Assembly: GCA_025677815.1 (NCBI GenBank)
Contig: JAIXMP010000010.1
Span: forward strand, 372,001 to 436,000
Source: Phascolomyces articulosus
Taxonomy: Eukaryota > Mucoromycota > Mucoromycetes > Mucorales > Lichtheimiaceae
Length of the DNA: 64,000 bases
Direction of reading: 5' to 3'
A program made the position numbers and the translations under genes. The notes under the pieces are model-generated. The model was not told the origin of the DNA. It searched no databases and saw only the letters and a program-made list of their open reading frames with translations. This document shows, piece after piece, positions 49,414 through 61,338 of this stretch (within the stretch, counting starts at the first letter, position 1; the number at the start of each line of letters is the position of its first letter).

Positions 49414-51319
49414 TTACCTTTGTTTGCCAGCATCAATTCGTGGTTGAATGTTTTCATCAAATCGTAATGGCTCATCAAAGATTGGTACTTCACCTCCACT
49501 AGGTTTATGTCGAGAATTATCCAATGATCCAATTTTGGATTTTGCTGTAGTGCTGTAATCAATTTTTTCATCGAAGAGTTCCACATTACCACCTCCAGGT
49601 GTATGGTTTATATTATCTTTAGATCCAACCTTCGATTGAGCTGTAGCGCTGTAATCAATTTTTTCTTCAAAGAGTTCTACATTTCCGCCACCAGCTTGGT
49701 GTTTAATGTTGTCTTTCGATCCAACTTTTGATTTGGCAATGGCGCGATAGTCGGTTTTTTCATCAAAGAGTTCTACATTTCCACCACCAGGTTTGTGCTT
49801 GATATTATCTTTGGATCCAACCTTCGATTGAGCTGTAGCACTATAGTCTATTTTTTCATCAAAGAGTTCTACATTTCCACCACCTGCTTTATGCTTAATG
49901 TTGTCCTTTGATCCGACCTTAGATTTGGCGATGGCACTATAATCCACCTTTTCTTCGAATAATTTGACATTACCACCACCAGCTTTATGTTTGATGTTGT
50001 CTTTCGATCCAACTTTTGATGTGGCTCTAGCGCGGTAATCGATTTTTTCTTCATAAAGTTCTACGTCACCACCACCAGGTTGGTGTTTTATATTATCTTT
50101 TGATCCGACCTTGGATTTGGCAATGGCGCTATAATCCACTTTTTCTTCAAATAATTTGACATTACCACCACCAGCCTTATGCTTGATGTTATCTTTGGAT
50201 CCGACTTTGGATTTAGCCTTGGCACTATAGTCAACTTTTTCTTCAAACAACTTGACATTGCCACCACCGGCTTTGTGCTTTGCATTATCCAATGAACCAA
50301 CTCTAGATTTAGCCTTGGCACTATAGTCGACTTTTTCTTCAAACAACTTGACGTTGCCACCACCGGCCTTGTGTCTCGCATTATCCAAGGAACCAACTTT
50401 GGATTTGGCTTTGGCCTTGTAATTGATTTTTTGTTCAAAGAGTTGTACATTGCCACCACCGGCTTTGTGCTTCGCATTATCCAATGATCCAACTTTAGAT
50501 TTTGCAGTAGCACTATAGTCAACTTTTTCTTCAAACAGCTTGACATTGCCACCACCAGGTCTGTGTTGCGCATTATCCAAGGAACCGATTTTGGATTTCA
50601 CCTTACTACTAGCATTTTTCCCATGATCAAAATAACAAGACTTTTTTAACTTAGATTTGATTTGTTCTCCTGATTGATTATATGAATATATTATTAAAAT
50701 TAGCTGTATCCTAACCTGTAATCTGGAAGTTTTCGACTCATACTGCGACGACGCGTAGGTTCAGATATGGAAGAAGAAGTAGAGGAAGGACTTCTTACAC
50801 TACCACTACTACTGCGTGGAGATGTTGGACTACGTGGTGTTACATTATAATCTTCAATTCGAGTGGTACCTATGGATTATATATAATATATATATTTATT
50901 TTTTTTTAATTAAAAATAATAAGAGACGCGATATATAGTTTTTGAACACTAGTGTGTGGTTTTGTGTAACATTTATTTTAAAAATATAAAATGGTTTCTA
51001 AATTACCTCCACCTGGTGAGTGCTGGATATTATCTTTACTGCCAACTTTACTTTTAATATGACTGTACTTTGGTAAAGGTCCTGAAAAGATAGTGGTTCC
51101 ATTACTTGATGTACTTGTACGACGGCTTGTACTGGATCCAGAAGAAGAAGATGCAACTGATGACGCGATACTTGTTCGTTTCTTTGCAGTTGCTGTTGTT
51201 GTTTCTCTTGTTGCTAATGTCTTTTTCATATAAGCAGTTGGAATGGCTGGAACAGGTGGTGCAGCTATTCTACTTTTTCGTTTAGTTGTGGTATCTGACC
51301 GCGATGTTGTAAGAGACAT
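49414..51319 (-). CDS. Protein with thirteen tau/MAP2/MAP4-type tubulin-binding repeats
   Basis: Three exons in transcript order: 51319-51007, 50869-50716, 50608-49414, giving 553 residues. A basic Ser/Thr-rich N-terminus (~1-85) leads to one repeat at the end of exon 1 (KSKVGSKDNIQHSPGGG). A Ser/Arg-rich linker of ~52 residues comes next, then twelve tandem repeats of 32 residues, e.g. SKVGSKDNIKHKPGGGNVEL. Each carries KxGS(L/K)DN, then H-x-(P/A)-GGG, the core of the tubulin-binding repeat of animal tau, MAP2 and MAP4 (normally 3-5 copies). The last copy is diverged (PSGG). The third exon start (acceptor GCTAG) is set so that DYS precedes it with normal repeat spacing. It very likely binds and bundles microtubules; that is inferred from the repeats. 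A donor-like AAG|GTAAGT overlaps the stop codon. Confidence 0.88.
49440..50608 (-). repeat. Tandem 96-bp coding repeat (twelve tau-type units)
   Basis: The third exon is almost entirely a 96-bp tandem repeat encoding 32-residue units. Neighbouring units fall into two subtypes at the protein level: KVGSLDN in the N-terminal units and KVGSKDNIKH in the C-terminal ones. This suggests stepwise local duplication. Confidence 0.9.
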
Positions 51320-52886
51320 TATATAGTTATGTTTTTATTATTGTTATTGTTGATATGAATTAGTCTAAGCACACTGAAGAAAGAACAACGGTGTGCTTGG
51401 CGTATTGTCAAATGATGAAAATGGGACTCTTCTATTATTAAAAGAAGAAGAAAAGGCTGAGAAATGGTGGGAGTTATAGAGAAGAAAAAGAAGAAGAGAA
51501 AGTGAGTGTGTGAGAGAGAGGTAATTTATTTTTCAAGCAAACAAAAACAGAGTTCTCGGCCCTTTTTGATCGTAACAATGATCTGCAGACTCAGATAATA
51601 CTAAATCTACCACAATAAGAGAATTTTTGGTCACACGAATCCTTTTTCGTATGTGATTACTATTGCCACTTACTGTTAATTGTTGATCACAATGTAATAT
51701 TATTATTTTTATTTTTGTGATAAATTGGAATTGGCACTTCTTGATCAACTTTTTCTCTCCTTGGTTAATAATACCATCATTTGTCGTCGAAAGAAAATGT
51801 GTTGTTTTGTATATACAACTTGATTCAAAATGAAGGAAAGAAGGAGAGATAATAAACAAGCATTTAGACTTGTTATTATATACATCATGTAATAAATAAT
51901 AATTATTATAATATGCAAGTGCCACAAACGTATCCAAACTTATCATCAAAATACAAACTGGATTCTCATATATAGCTCGTCAATAAATCCGATGGTTTGT
52001 TAATAATAAGGAGAAACCCTTACCAACAACACGATCCTCAAAGTCAACGTTTCATGTGGCGTCGTCAACAATAATTTTTATAACAGAAAGTATATAAGTA
52101 TATAATTATTCGAATCTTGACTTTCTTTCCCTCCCCAACAAAGTGGTTACCGTGTATTTCATATATCCTTTTTAATAGAGGGAGAAATTGGATAAAGAAA
52201 CAATTTTATCGATCCCCACCATCAATAAACTGAAGGATCACCACCCCTATAAAAGCTGTAATGCGAGTTTAGAATTCTATATAGTTTTTGTTATTGTTAT
52301 GGTTGTTCCCTATTTTTTTTTTTTTCATTTTCATTTCCTAACCGCACCAAAAATTAAGGAGGGGCTGTGTATGTGTGTGAAAAGATGATCGTATTAAATA
52401 TACTGATGGGCTCATCGATCTTATAAAAAAAATCATTGGATAGGCATAATAACATGCCAAGGAAGCAACAACAAATATGTATCTGACCATGTGGTCCACT
52501 AAACTGTGTGTAATGGCAAATGATGAGAGAGTTTATTTTACAACTGCACAAAGCAACCAATATGGCGTGTGCGATGGGAAACCCACAAGTGATATATAAT
52601 TGTGTAAAATATACTCTAATTTTTCAAATTGTCATCATGAAAGTTTAAAAATGTCTCCCATTGTTTCATTACAAAATGAGGTTTCCATAACAATTCTCAA
52701 GGGAGTCATAAATTGGTAATGGTAAGGAGAAAGAAAGAAATATATTGTTATATACAAACATTTTTCGCAAGAAAAAAAAATATTTTTTATTATTTTTTTA
52801 TAAGCAAGAAAAAAAAAAGAGATGGAATTATATCAAGTACAAAAAAGCAAATTTGCATTTTTTTATAACATAATCTCCCCAGTTGT
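51320..52886. other. Intergenic region upstream of the tau-like gene and downstream of eEF2
   Basis: No gene was recognised. The minus-strand frame at 51533-51949 is open but lacks recognisable composition and would overlap the promoter. Purine-rich tracts near 51430-51520 sit just upstream of the tau-like gene. The right end is the eEF2 3' UTR. Confidence 0.45.
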
Positions 52887-55800
52887 TTACATCTTATCGT
52901 AGTACTTATCAAGACCTGGGATATCTTCAACAAGACCCTTTCTCTTTCGGACCATACGAATGATATCGTAGACTATATAAATAAATGTATTAGTGATCTT
53001 GTTCTACCAAGCATCATCCTCTCACTCTCTCTCCAATAATCACCAGTATTAGATAAATAAATAAAACTTACCCTTGTTTCCAGGTTCCAATGGGTCACCA
53101 GTCATTTGTTGCCAGTGATCAAATACACATCTAATTGAAGAGAACGGAAGAATATAATTAACATCTGTTTGTATTTTAACAAAATATGAATAATAATAAT
53201 CATTGTCATAACGTACTGCGGGAAGGCAGTGCCACCGGTTGCAGCACGCAAATCAGCTGTGAAACCGAAAGATTCGTTAACAGGAAGATATGACTTGATG
53301 GTCATCATAGGGGTACCCGCTTTTTGTTCTTCATGGAAGACAATACCACGACGTTTGTTCAATACGTTGTAAATACCACCAATAGCAGTTTCGGGACATT
53401 GGATTTCACAAAGATAGACAGGTTCTTGAATGGAGGGGGTGGCAGTTAAGACAGAGGCATAAATGACACGACGTGCCGTTGGAATGATTTGACCACCACC
53501 ACGATGGATAGCATCAGTGTGTAATGTCACATCTAAGATATTAAATCGACAACCACGTAAGTTTTCTTCAGCAAGAGGACCTTCCTTGGTAGCCCATTGG
53601 AAGGCAGCCACCATGGAATCCTTGATTTCATTCAAGTATTGTACAGCCTTGGTGGTATCCACCATCTGTCAAAATGAAAAAAAATATATTAATAAATCTA
53701 AAGAAAAAGTGCACACACACACTTAAACATACACATCGACACAAAGTAAAAGGAAAAGAGAAATAAATAGCTTACCAAGTTAGGACCGGTGCCATCAGGA
53801 CCGAAACACCAAATTCTACGAGCGTCAGCGATTTCCCAACCATATTCATCAGCCAAAAGACGAGCACGCGACTTGAAATCGTCCTTCGCACCAACCTTGC
53901 CTTCATCAATAGCCTTTGATAATTCATCATCAATAGGTCGTGCACGCATATGGATACGGTTATGCTTATTGGGAGATTTGGACAGACAATCAATAGAAGA
54001 AACGGCAGTAACTGTTTCACAATAAGGAACCACAGGGTCACCAGTCTTGATAGGGACTTGGGCGTGGTCTTCTTCCAAATCCTTGAGAATAATTTCCAAG
54101 TGAAGTTCACCAGCACCGGCTACAATATGTTCACCTGAGTCAGAGGTGTAGGTTAAGACACAAGGATCGGATTTGGCCAAACGCTTCAAACCTTCGACAA
54201 GCTTAGGCAAGTCGTTGGCATTCTTGACTTCAACGGCAACTTGCACAACAGGAGAGACAGAGAATCGCATGACCTTCATGTTGTGTGCTACTTCAGAGGT
54301 GGTAATGGTACCTGACTTGACCAAGAACTGATCGACACCAACAAGACCGACAATGTTACCAGCAGGACAGTCATCGATGGCTTCAATGTATCGACCCATC
54401 ATCAAAACGGTACGCTGAATGGACTTGATGGACAAGTCATTCTTGGAACCAGGTTGGTAGTTTGGACCCATGATACGAACTTTGAGACCAGCACGGACCG
54501 TACCAGAGAAGACACGACCAAAGGCATAGAAACGACCCTTATCAGAAGTAGGCACCATCTTGGAGACGTAAAGCATCAAAGGAGCATTAGGGTCACAGTT
54601 GCGAATACCAGTAGCACATTCATCATCGGATGGACCTTCATACAAATTGGGAACACGGTATTTTTGGGCAGTGATGGGAGAGGGTAAATGAATACAGATC
54701 ATTTCCAAAAGAGCATCACCACATGGTAAGAATTTGCGCATAACAACCTTCATCAATTGTTTGCCTTCCAAATCTTCTTCGTCGCCCTTGAGGTGAATAT
54801 CAAGTTTTTCCAACAAAGTCTTGGTTTGATCCTTCTTGAAGTTCATGACGGAATCAAAGATCTTGAAGATGGGGTCCAATACAAACATGTTGAATGCGCG
54901 TTCCAAAGATTTCCCATCAGCATCAACACTCTTAGTAGACCATTTCTTGGTCTTGGGGTTGAAGTAGTTTTCACCCCAAAGACGTTGCATCATCTTTTCC
55001 TTGTCGACACCAAACTTCTTGGAATATCGGATAGCAAATTGACGCAAAGTGAAACCCCAACCGTGAAGACCGGAAGCAAAAGCGACAGTACCCTTTTCAG
55101 GATAGACTTGGACATCACCAAGAGCATCATCAAGGTATGTAGAGATAATGACATTAACAGATTCAATAGTACGTGCGAATGTCTATATGTAATATATATA
55201 TTTGAAAGATAAAGTGAGTAAATAATAATAATTAATAATAACAGTATTGAATAAATATCATGGGGGTGGGTCCAAGGGGAAGGAAGATTGAAGGGATAGG
55301 AGGGGTAGGTAAGGATTATTATTATGAGATGATAAGCAGTCAGAGAGTAAGAAAAAAATTTTTTTTTTGTTGTTGTTGTGAAAAAGAAGTGGCCATGGGA
55401 AAAAAATTTTTTAAAAAAAAACGTATGTGAAAAAACAATAATAAATAAAAACTTACGTTATAAAGTTCCTCCTTCTCAAGTTGGAGTTCAAGTAAAGCAC
55501 GATCGATTTTGTTAATAACAAGAACGGGTTTGATACGTTCCGTCAAGGCCTGTCGCAATACAGTCTCAGTTTGGACACAGACGCCCTCGATACAATCGAC
55601 AACAACAAGGGCGCCATCAGTAACACGCAACGCGGCAGTGACCTCAGATGAAAAGTCAACGTGTCCAGGAGAATCAATCAAGTTGATCAAAAACTCATGG
55701 CCTGAAAAGAAAAAAGAAAAAGAGAATAAGTTATACACACGCCATGGAAAAATAACATCTATCAAATAGATAGAAAAAAGAAAAACAATCTTCTATCCCC

Positions 55801-56520
55801 ACCACCACTAATAAAATACTATAATTTACCTTCAGTCTTTTGAAACTTGATTTCTTTGATATCATCTGGTTGTGCGAGTTGAAAGTACATGGAAATGGCA
55901 GTAGATTTGATGGTAATACCACGGTCCTGTTCATCTTGACGAGTATCCGTAAAGCGCATATCACCAGCACGACCTGCAGAGATAATACCAGCCTTGGACA
56001 CCAATGAGTCGGTCAAAGTGGACTTGCCATGGTCTACGTGAGCAATCACCGACATATTTCGCACATTGGTGGTGCGATTCTAATATATTCAAAATAAAAA
56101 GCAAATAATTGCGCGTGATCAGCTTTTCTCACACGCGCTATTTTTTCCATATTTCTTTTTTATATCTTTTGTACACGTAAACAACTTCTTTTAAGAGAAA
56201 ACGAATAAAAAAAAAGCAAACCTACCATCAGAGAGCGGATTTCTTCAATAGTAAAGTTCTATGTATGTTTGAAAAAAGCGAGTTAGCAGGGGGAATAGGT
56301 AACTAACATCTTTATTTAGTATAGTATAGAATAAGAAGCACTGACCACTAGAAGAGGTTTGAAAAAAAACGCCGCAAAGAGGTGTAGCATCCATCGATTA
56401 CCCCGCAGTGCAACAATAGAGCCAAAAAAAAAAAAGACCGATTAGATTATAAACCTTACTTTATCTTTCTATAATACGTCAAAGAGGTATTCTTATTTTC
56501 ACTTACCCATCCTGCACTGC
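52887..56520 (-). CDS. EEF2: Translation elongation factor 2 (eEF2)
   Basis: A GTPase that translocates the ribosome. Exons in transcript order: 56520-56517, 56347-56346 (proposed), 56258-56226, 56079-55830, 55701-55457, 55182-53776, 53665-53217, 53130-53072, 52972-52887, giving 844 residues (yeast 842). Motifs: AHVDHGKST (P-loop), DSPGHVDF (G3), NKID (G4), and the diphthamide loop [11 protein letters not shown] near the C-terminus. It ends [13 protein letters not shown]. All joins downstream of 56258 are certain. The start is less so: the exon beginning [11 protein letters not shown] needs an upstream ATG plus one codon. ATGG at 56517-56520 with a strong GTAAGTG donor, joined through a two-base exon TG, gives the conserved MVNFT. 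The alternative is ATGTTA near 56299 with a 45-nt intron, giving MLNFT. Strong codon bias suggests high expression. Confidence 0.95.
56346..56347 (-). other. Candidate two-nucleotide microexon of eEF2
   Basis: On the minus strand the sequence reads CTTCTAG|TG|GTCAGT. Joining ATGG, TG and AAC TTT gives Met-Val-Asn-Phe, the canonical eEF2 start. No other nearby combination gives Val at position 2. Evidence is indirect. Confidence 0.45.
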
Positions 56521-58224
56521 TTTCCGTTTGGATATTATTATTAAAAAAAGGGGAGAGAGTTGTTATTTAAAAAAAAAAGAGAGAAAGTGTGAAAAGCGAA
56601 AAAAGAGAGGTAGAGAAATGTTTTGAGAGACACGCGTCCTATTTATTTTACCCAGGCCCATCAAATAAAACAACACATCATGAGAAGTCAATTGCTGCGA
56701 AAGCAATCCCATACACATACACACAACACAACACACCCAGTTCAAAAATGGGAATTTACTGTGTGTGTTACTCTTTCATTCTCATAAGCATTCTTCTTAT
56801 ACAACAACAGCAATCCAATCCAATCCTTTCTTTATACACTAATAAACAGGTTTAGTTCCCACCACTAAAAAAACAACAACAAAAAGGTAAATACTACGGT
56901 ATCCTTTCTTTATTATAATAGCAACAACATCACCATGTCACGCGCGCCCACGCTTTTTAGTAGTTTCTTGTGTTCCTATTATTAATGTTATTATTATTAT
57001 ACATATAATCCATCTTATGTTGTTTTTACTGCGAAATATATTATATATATCATCCATCCTTCATCATGAGTATCCAAATACCTCTTGCTGCGGCAACTTC
57101 TAATTTCTTAAGCCTTATATATCAGATAATATCATCATTGTCCGGAGTTGTCAGTGATCATCCTCCCACCGCATTATTCCTGTGCAACATCACTTCTTTA
57201 CCCGAAAGAAGTTCTTTGGTGCCCGGTCCCAACTCACTTTTTTTTTCTCACTTGTCGCAAACACTCATTACAAGCATCACCATGCTATAATAATAATGAT
57301 ATATAACCCAAGCCATTATTTGTTCTTTTATATAATCAACCGTTGCTGCTGTCAAGTTATTCTTATTAAAATATTTTTAACAGGTGACAACTTTTTGAAT
57401 ACTTCGTGTCGCCTGACCCTTGTCAAATGGGTTTTATAATGATAGATCTTTTGAAGACTATAAAATACAATTACTTTATATTTCATCATAACTACGTATT
57501 TATAAACCATCCTATATATACAAGTGGACCCGGGTCATCATCCATCATCACCATTCAACGTATTTTTTTTGTTTATATATATATATGTATAAATTTATTG
57601 TGACGATATAAAAAAAGGATGCATTAACAACTGCAGGAGAAAATTTACAAATGAAGGGGGATACGATGATTAAAAATTCAATAAAACATTAAGTTGGATG
57701 GTGAGAGAATAATAATAATTGTAAACTATAAGGAAGATGTATATATATATAATAGTAAATCTGATGACTTTTTTTTTCCCGTAATACATTCGATAATATA
57801 GGTAATGTAACATTATTTCTATATGCGAATATTATGCTCTATCATACATGAATTAAAAAACCGTGGGTAAACAGAATATAAAATTTCCGTGGCTATTATT
57901 ATACTACTATTAACAAGGATAAATGCAGTTTATATATGCTGAAACTACAAAGCATACCTTTAGTTGATATAAAACATCTTTTAGTAATAATGAATCCTTG
58001 ATTGTTTCCAATCGATTGAAAACACTGGTTTTTCAACAGTTACTTTTTTTTCTGAGCGAATGAACAACAACTATGCAAAAATAGGTGGCTTTGGACAAAT
58101 AGAATTTGTTTTCATGGTAACACAAAAAATGCATAGCGGATCCCTAATGAAAACTTTTTTTTGGGCCATTTCGACATTAACTCGATCAAATATCTGGTTC
58201 ACTTTTTAAACATATACAAATCAC
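56521..58224. promoter_or_regulatory. 1.7-kb divergent region between eEF2 and NSA2
   Basis: It contains the promoters of eEF2 (minus) and NSA2 (plus). It is AT-rich, with TA-rich runs and poly-A/T tracts (for example 56573-56590). No coding series was found. The open frames at 57066-57439 show no family features. Confidence 0.5.
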
Positions 58225-59316
58225 ATGGTAAACTCATTTTGACACATTTCAACCTTTGATCTATACTTCAATTAATATGAAAAGTAAAATGCTAACTTCA
58301 AGATCATATTTATTAGCCTCAAAACGAGCATATTGAAGAACACATTAAACGCCATGGTCGACGATTCGATCACGCAGAGCGCACGTAAGAAAATGATAAC
58401 AATTTATTAAATTTTAAAAAAAACAACACCAGTTGCAACAACGACATCAGTTATAAACGATCCATTCGAATTAGAAATGATTAATTATTACAATTTATTA
58501 ATATTAATATAGGCGAAAGCGACAAGCTCGTCAGGCACACAAAGATTCTCAATTTGCACAAAAGGTGCATGGCTTAAAGGCTAAAATGTACAACAAGAAA
58601 CGTCATGCTGAAAAGATTCAAATGAAAAAGACCATCAAACAACACGAGGAAAAGAATGCTAAACAGAAATCAGCCGATGCTGTACCCGAAGGGGCTGTCC
58701 CAGCATATCTTTTGGATCGTGAAGGTCAAGATCGTGCAAAGATCTTGAGTAATATGGTGAAACAAAAGCGAAAAGAAAAGGCAGGCAAATGGTCTGTACC
58801 TTTACCTGCTGTACGTGGTATGGCTGAAGATGAAATGTTCAAGGTAGTCAAGACGGGTAAATCCAAGAGTAAGGCATGGAAACGTATGATTACCAAGGCA
58901 ACCTTTGTGGGTGATGGATTCACTCGTAAACCACCGAAATACGAACGTTTTGTTCGACCTATGGCCATGCGATATAAAAAGGCACATGTCACACATCCAG
59001 AATTGAAGGCAACTTTCCAATTACCTATTATTGGTGTGAAAAAGAATCCACAATCTCCATTGTATACCCAACTTGGTGTTATTACCAAGGGTACCGTCTT
59101 AGAAGTCAATGTCTCGGAATTAGGTTTGGTAACCACCGGTGGTAAGGTTGTTTGGGGAAAATATGCTCAAGTCACCAACAATCCAGGTAATTTTTTTTTA
59201 ATTTTTAAGCGCAAAAGGAGATGGGATTGTATGAAATAAATGTATATTAACATGTATATTATATTATTATTATTTTAGAAAACGATGGTTGTATCAATGC
59301 TGTACTTCTTGTTTAA
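58225..59316 (+). CDS. NSA2: NSA2, 60S ribosome biogenesis factor
   Basis: A pre-60S assembly factor needed for 27S rRNA processing. Four exons: 58225-58227 (ATG only), 58317-58384, 58513-59186, 59279-59316, giving 260 residues (yeast 261). The start codon is followed at once by GTAAAC, and the next exon begins with [18 protein letters not shown], matching the family start MPQNEYIEE. Conserved blocks are [39 protein letters not shown] and [12 protein letters not shown] at the end. The N-terminal half is highly basic; the C-terminal half is the eS8-like beta-barrel. Convergent with the kinase gene, 122 bp apart. Confidence 0.95.
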
Positions 59317-59438
59317 ACAAACAGACAAAAAAAACACCTTTACTCTTTGCATACTTTTCTCCCTCTCCCATTTTCCTCTTTTACTTCATTTTTCTTTCTT
59401 TCACGTAATATATTGTATAATTAAATTTGCTTTGTTTT

Positions 59439-61338
59439 TTATTTTTTGCATCTCACTATTTTACATGTGTACCAATTCTTAATACGTCGTAGCAATCTGG
59501 ACTTTTGATGTGGGTGATGATGTTGGTTATGGGAAGGACGTAGAGGAGGTGAGTTCAGTGATGGTGAAAGCTGTTCATCTTGTTGAAAGGAGCGGGATTC
59601 TTCATGTTGTGGTAATGGTGATAGTGGAGGTGATTGCTGCTGTTGGGCCGAGGATGTGTTGAATACAAGTTGTAATCCACCTGGGGGATCATCGATTGGG
59701 ACGATAAATGAAGATGAATCAGAACGATTTCCCTGCATGGATCCATAAAGACTGATGGCAGTCGTATATTCAACATCTTCTTGTTCGCCAAAAATGGATA
59801 AATAGTCATTTTCAAATGGTAACTGTTCTGGAAATGCTAATCGCTCTTGGTGAAGATGATAAAGTAATACAAATGGATGATACTCTGGCGAGTGAGGATC
59901 CTTATTACTCTTTTGGATAATAGCCGTCAATTTCTTTGCAATTCGCTGCGGTGAGCCAAGTGTTCGGAACGCATGTGCTATCAATTGTATGACAAATGGA
60001 TCAAGTGGTGGCTTCAATGGTTTACGGATTTGGATATCACTGGGTGGTGGCGGTGATGATAAACTGCGGAACCATGGATGCTGCGCCACTTGTGCAAGTG
60101 AAATACGTTCTCGTGGATTGATGGCAAGCATGGATTGGATTAAATGGCGACATTCGGGACTGAGTCTATCTAGATAACGTAAATGAGGATGGGGATGACC
60201 TTGTTTGTTGTCCTTGCCTTGTGGATCGATGGATTGGATATGTCGACTGACTTGTTCTGGCGAATATCCTTCAAATGGCATTTCTCCGGTCACCATGATA
60301 TAGATTAAAATACCAAAATTCCATATATCAACAGGTGGTCCTTCGAATGTTTCATTACTAGGATCCAAAAGTTCTGGTGCGGTATAATGAATCGATCGAC
60401 AGAGATGCTGTCGTTTATAAAGAGCTTGTTTTTCTTCTTTTTTCCATCCCAGATAGAGGCATGCAGTACTAAAGTCTAATAATTTAATTTGATCTTGCTC
60501 TTGTTTGAGTATTAAATTGTCTATTCGGATATCGAGATGGACAATAGCATGACCGTGGAGATAGTCTAAGATTCGCCAAACCTGATGTGCATAGTGTCGT
60601 GCGCTTGCTTCAGAGAGATATTCTTGTTGGATCACTCGGAATAAAAGAGGTATACCGTTAACATGTTCCATAACAAGATAGTGATGATCAGCTGTTGATA
60701 TAAAGTCATAGATACGTGGAAGATAGGGGTGTCGCAGCAATAAAAGTATCTGGGCTTCACGATAAGCATGTTTATCACGAAGTCTTTCAAGTGCACCCGT
60801 TTCTCGTGTTTTGTATTCATTCTTGTTTTCTGCATCACTTGGGATATTCAAAAGTGCATATTTGTTTGCTCGTGGTGTAATCTTTACAGCAACCTGTTTA
60901 TATTTATATTTGTTTATTCCACATTTCATTATTAAGGTTAATATTAGTTTTTTCGTAAAAAAAATATATTCTTATATAGAAATTACAAACCCTTTCGCGC
61001 GTCGTTCGATGTTCTGCCATTTTTATCTGTGCATTGTTTCCTTGATGTAAAAAATTCAAAAACGTATAATCACCAATTGATTGAAGAGTGGATAACGTGC
61101 TTCCATTATTTGCAAGTGGTTTAGCCATACCCTTTTGGACACGTTTTACCATATCCAGCTCCTTGATACCTGCAGATCCAAAAGATTGAAATGATACTGT
61201 GGATGAAGAGGAAGAGGATGAAAGACTACTAGCTGATGTCGAATTCATGCTGAAATCGCCTCCATCTAAAGATGTTAATTGTAACGAATCAAATGGTTTT
61301 CCGGTACAAAGACTACATTGGCATATTACATTTGTCAT
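59439..61338 (-). CDS. Atypical protein kinase with HLD and DFS motifs
   Basis: Two exons, 61338-60991 and 60893-59439, give 600 residues. A Ser-rich N-terminus carries two CxxC-like cysteines (CQCSLCTG). The kinase domain runs from ~85 to ~375: the VAVK lysine at 120, Glu162 in YREAQILLLLRHP, hinge MEHVNG, catalytic loop HLDIRIDN (Asp237, Asn242), DFS at 256-258, then TAPELL and DIWNFGILIYIMVTG. The usual HRDLKPEN is changed to HLDIRIDN, with Arg in place of the loop lysine, and DFG to DFS. Both metal-binding positions (Asn, Asp) remain, so weak activity is possible. The C-terminus has a kinase-associated helical part and a Gln/Ser/Pro/His-rich end. Otherwise CAMK/SNF1-like. The start is the first ATG; an upstream TTG is in frame. 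Confidence 0.85.

Noticed and set aside
51533..51949. 138-codon minus-strand frame
   Set aside because: Composition is that of AT-rich noncoding DNA (Ile/Tyr/Asn/Lys runs). It ends in the purine-rich region before the tau-like gene, with no recognisable motif.
57066..57439. Open frames in the eEF2-NSA2 gap
   Set aside because: Short, mutually overlapping frames without domain features or splice partners.
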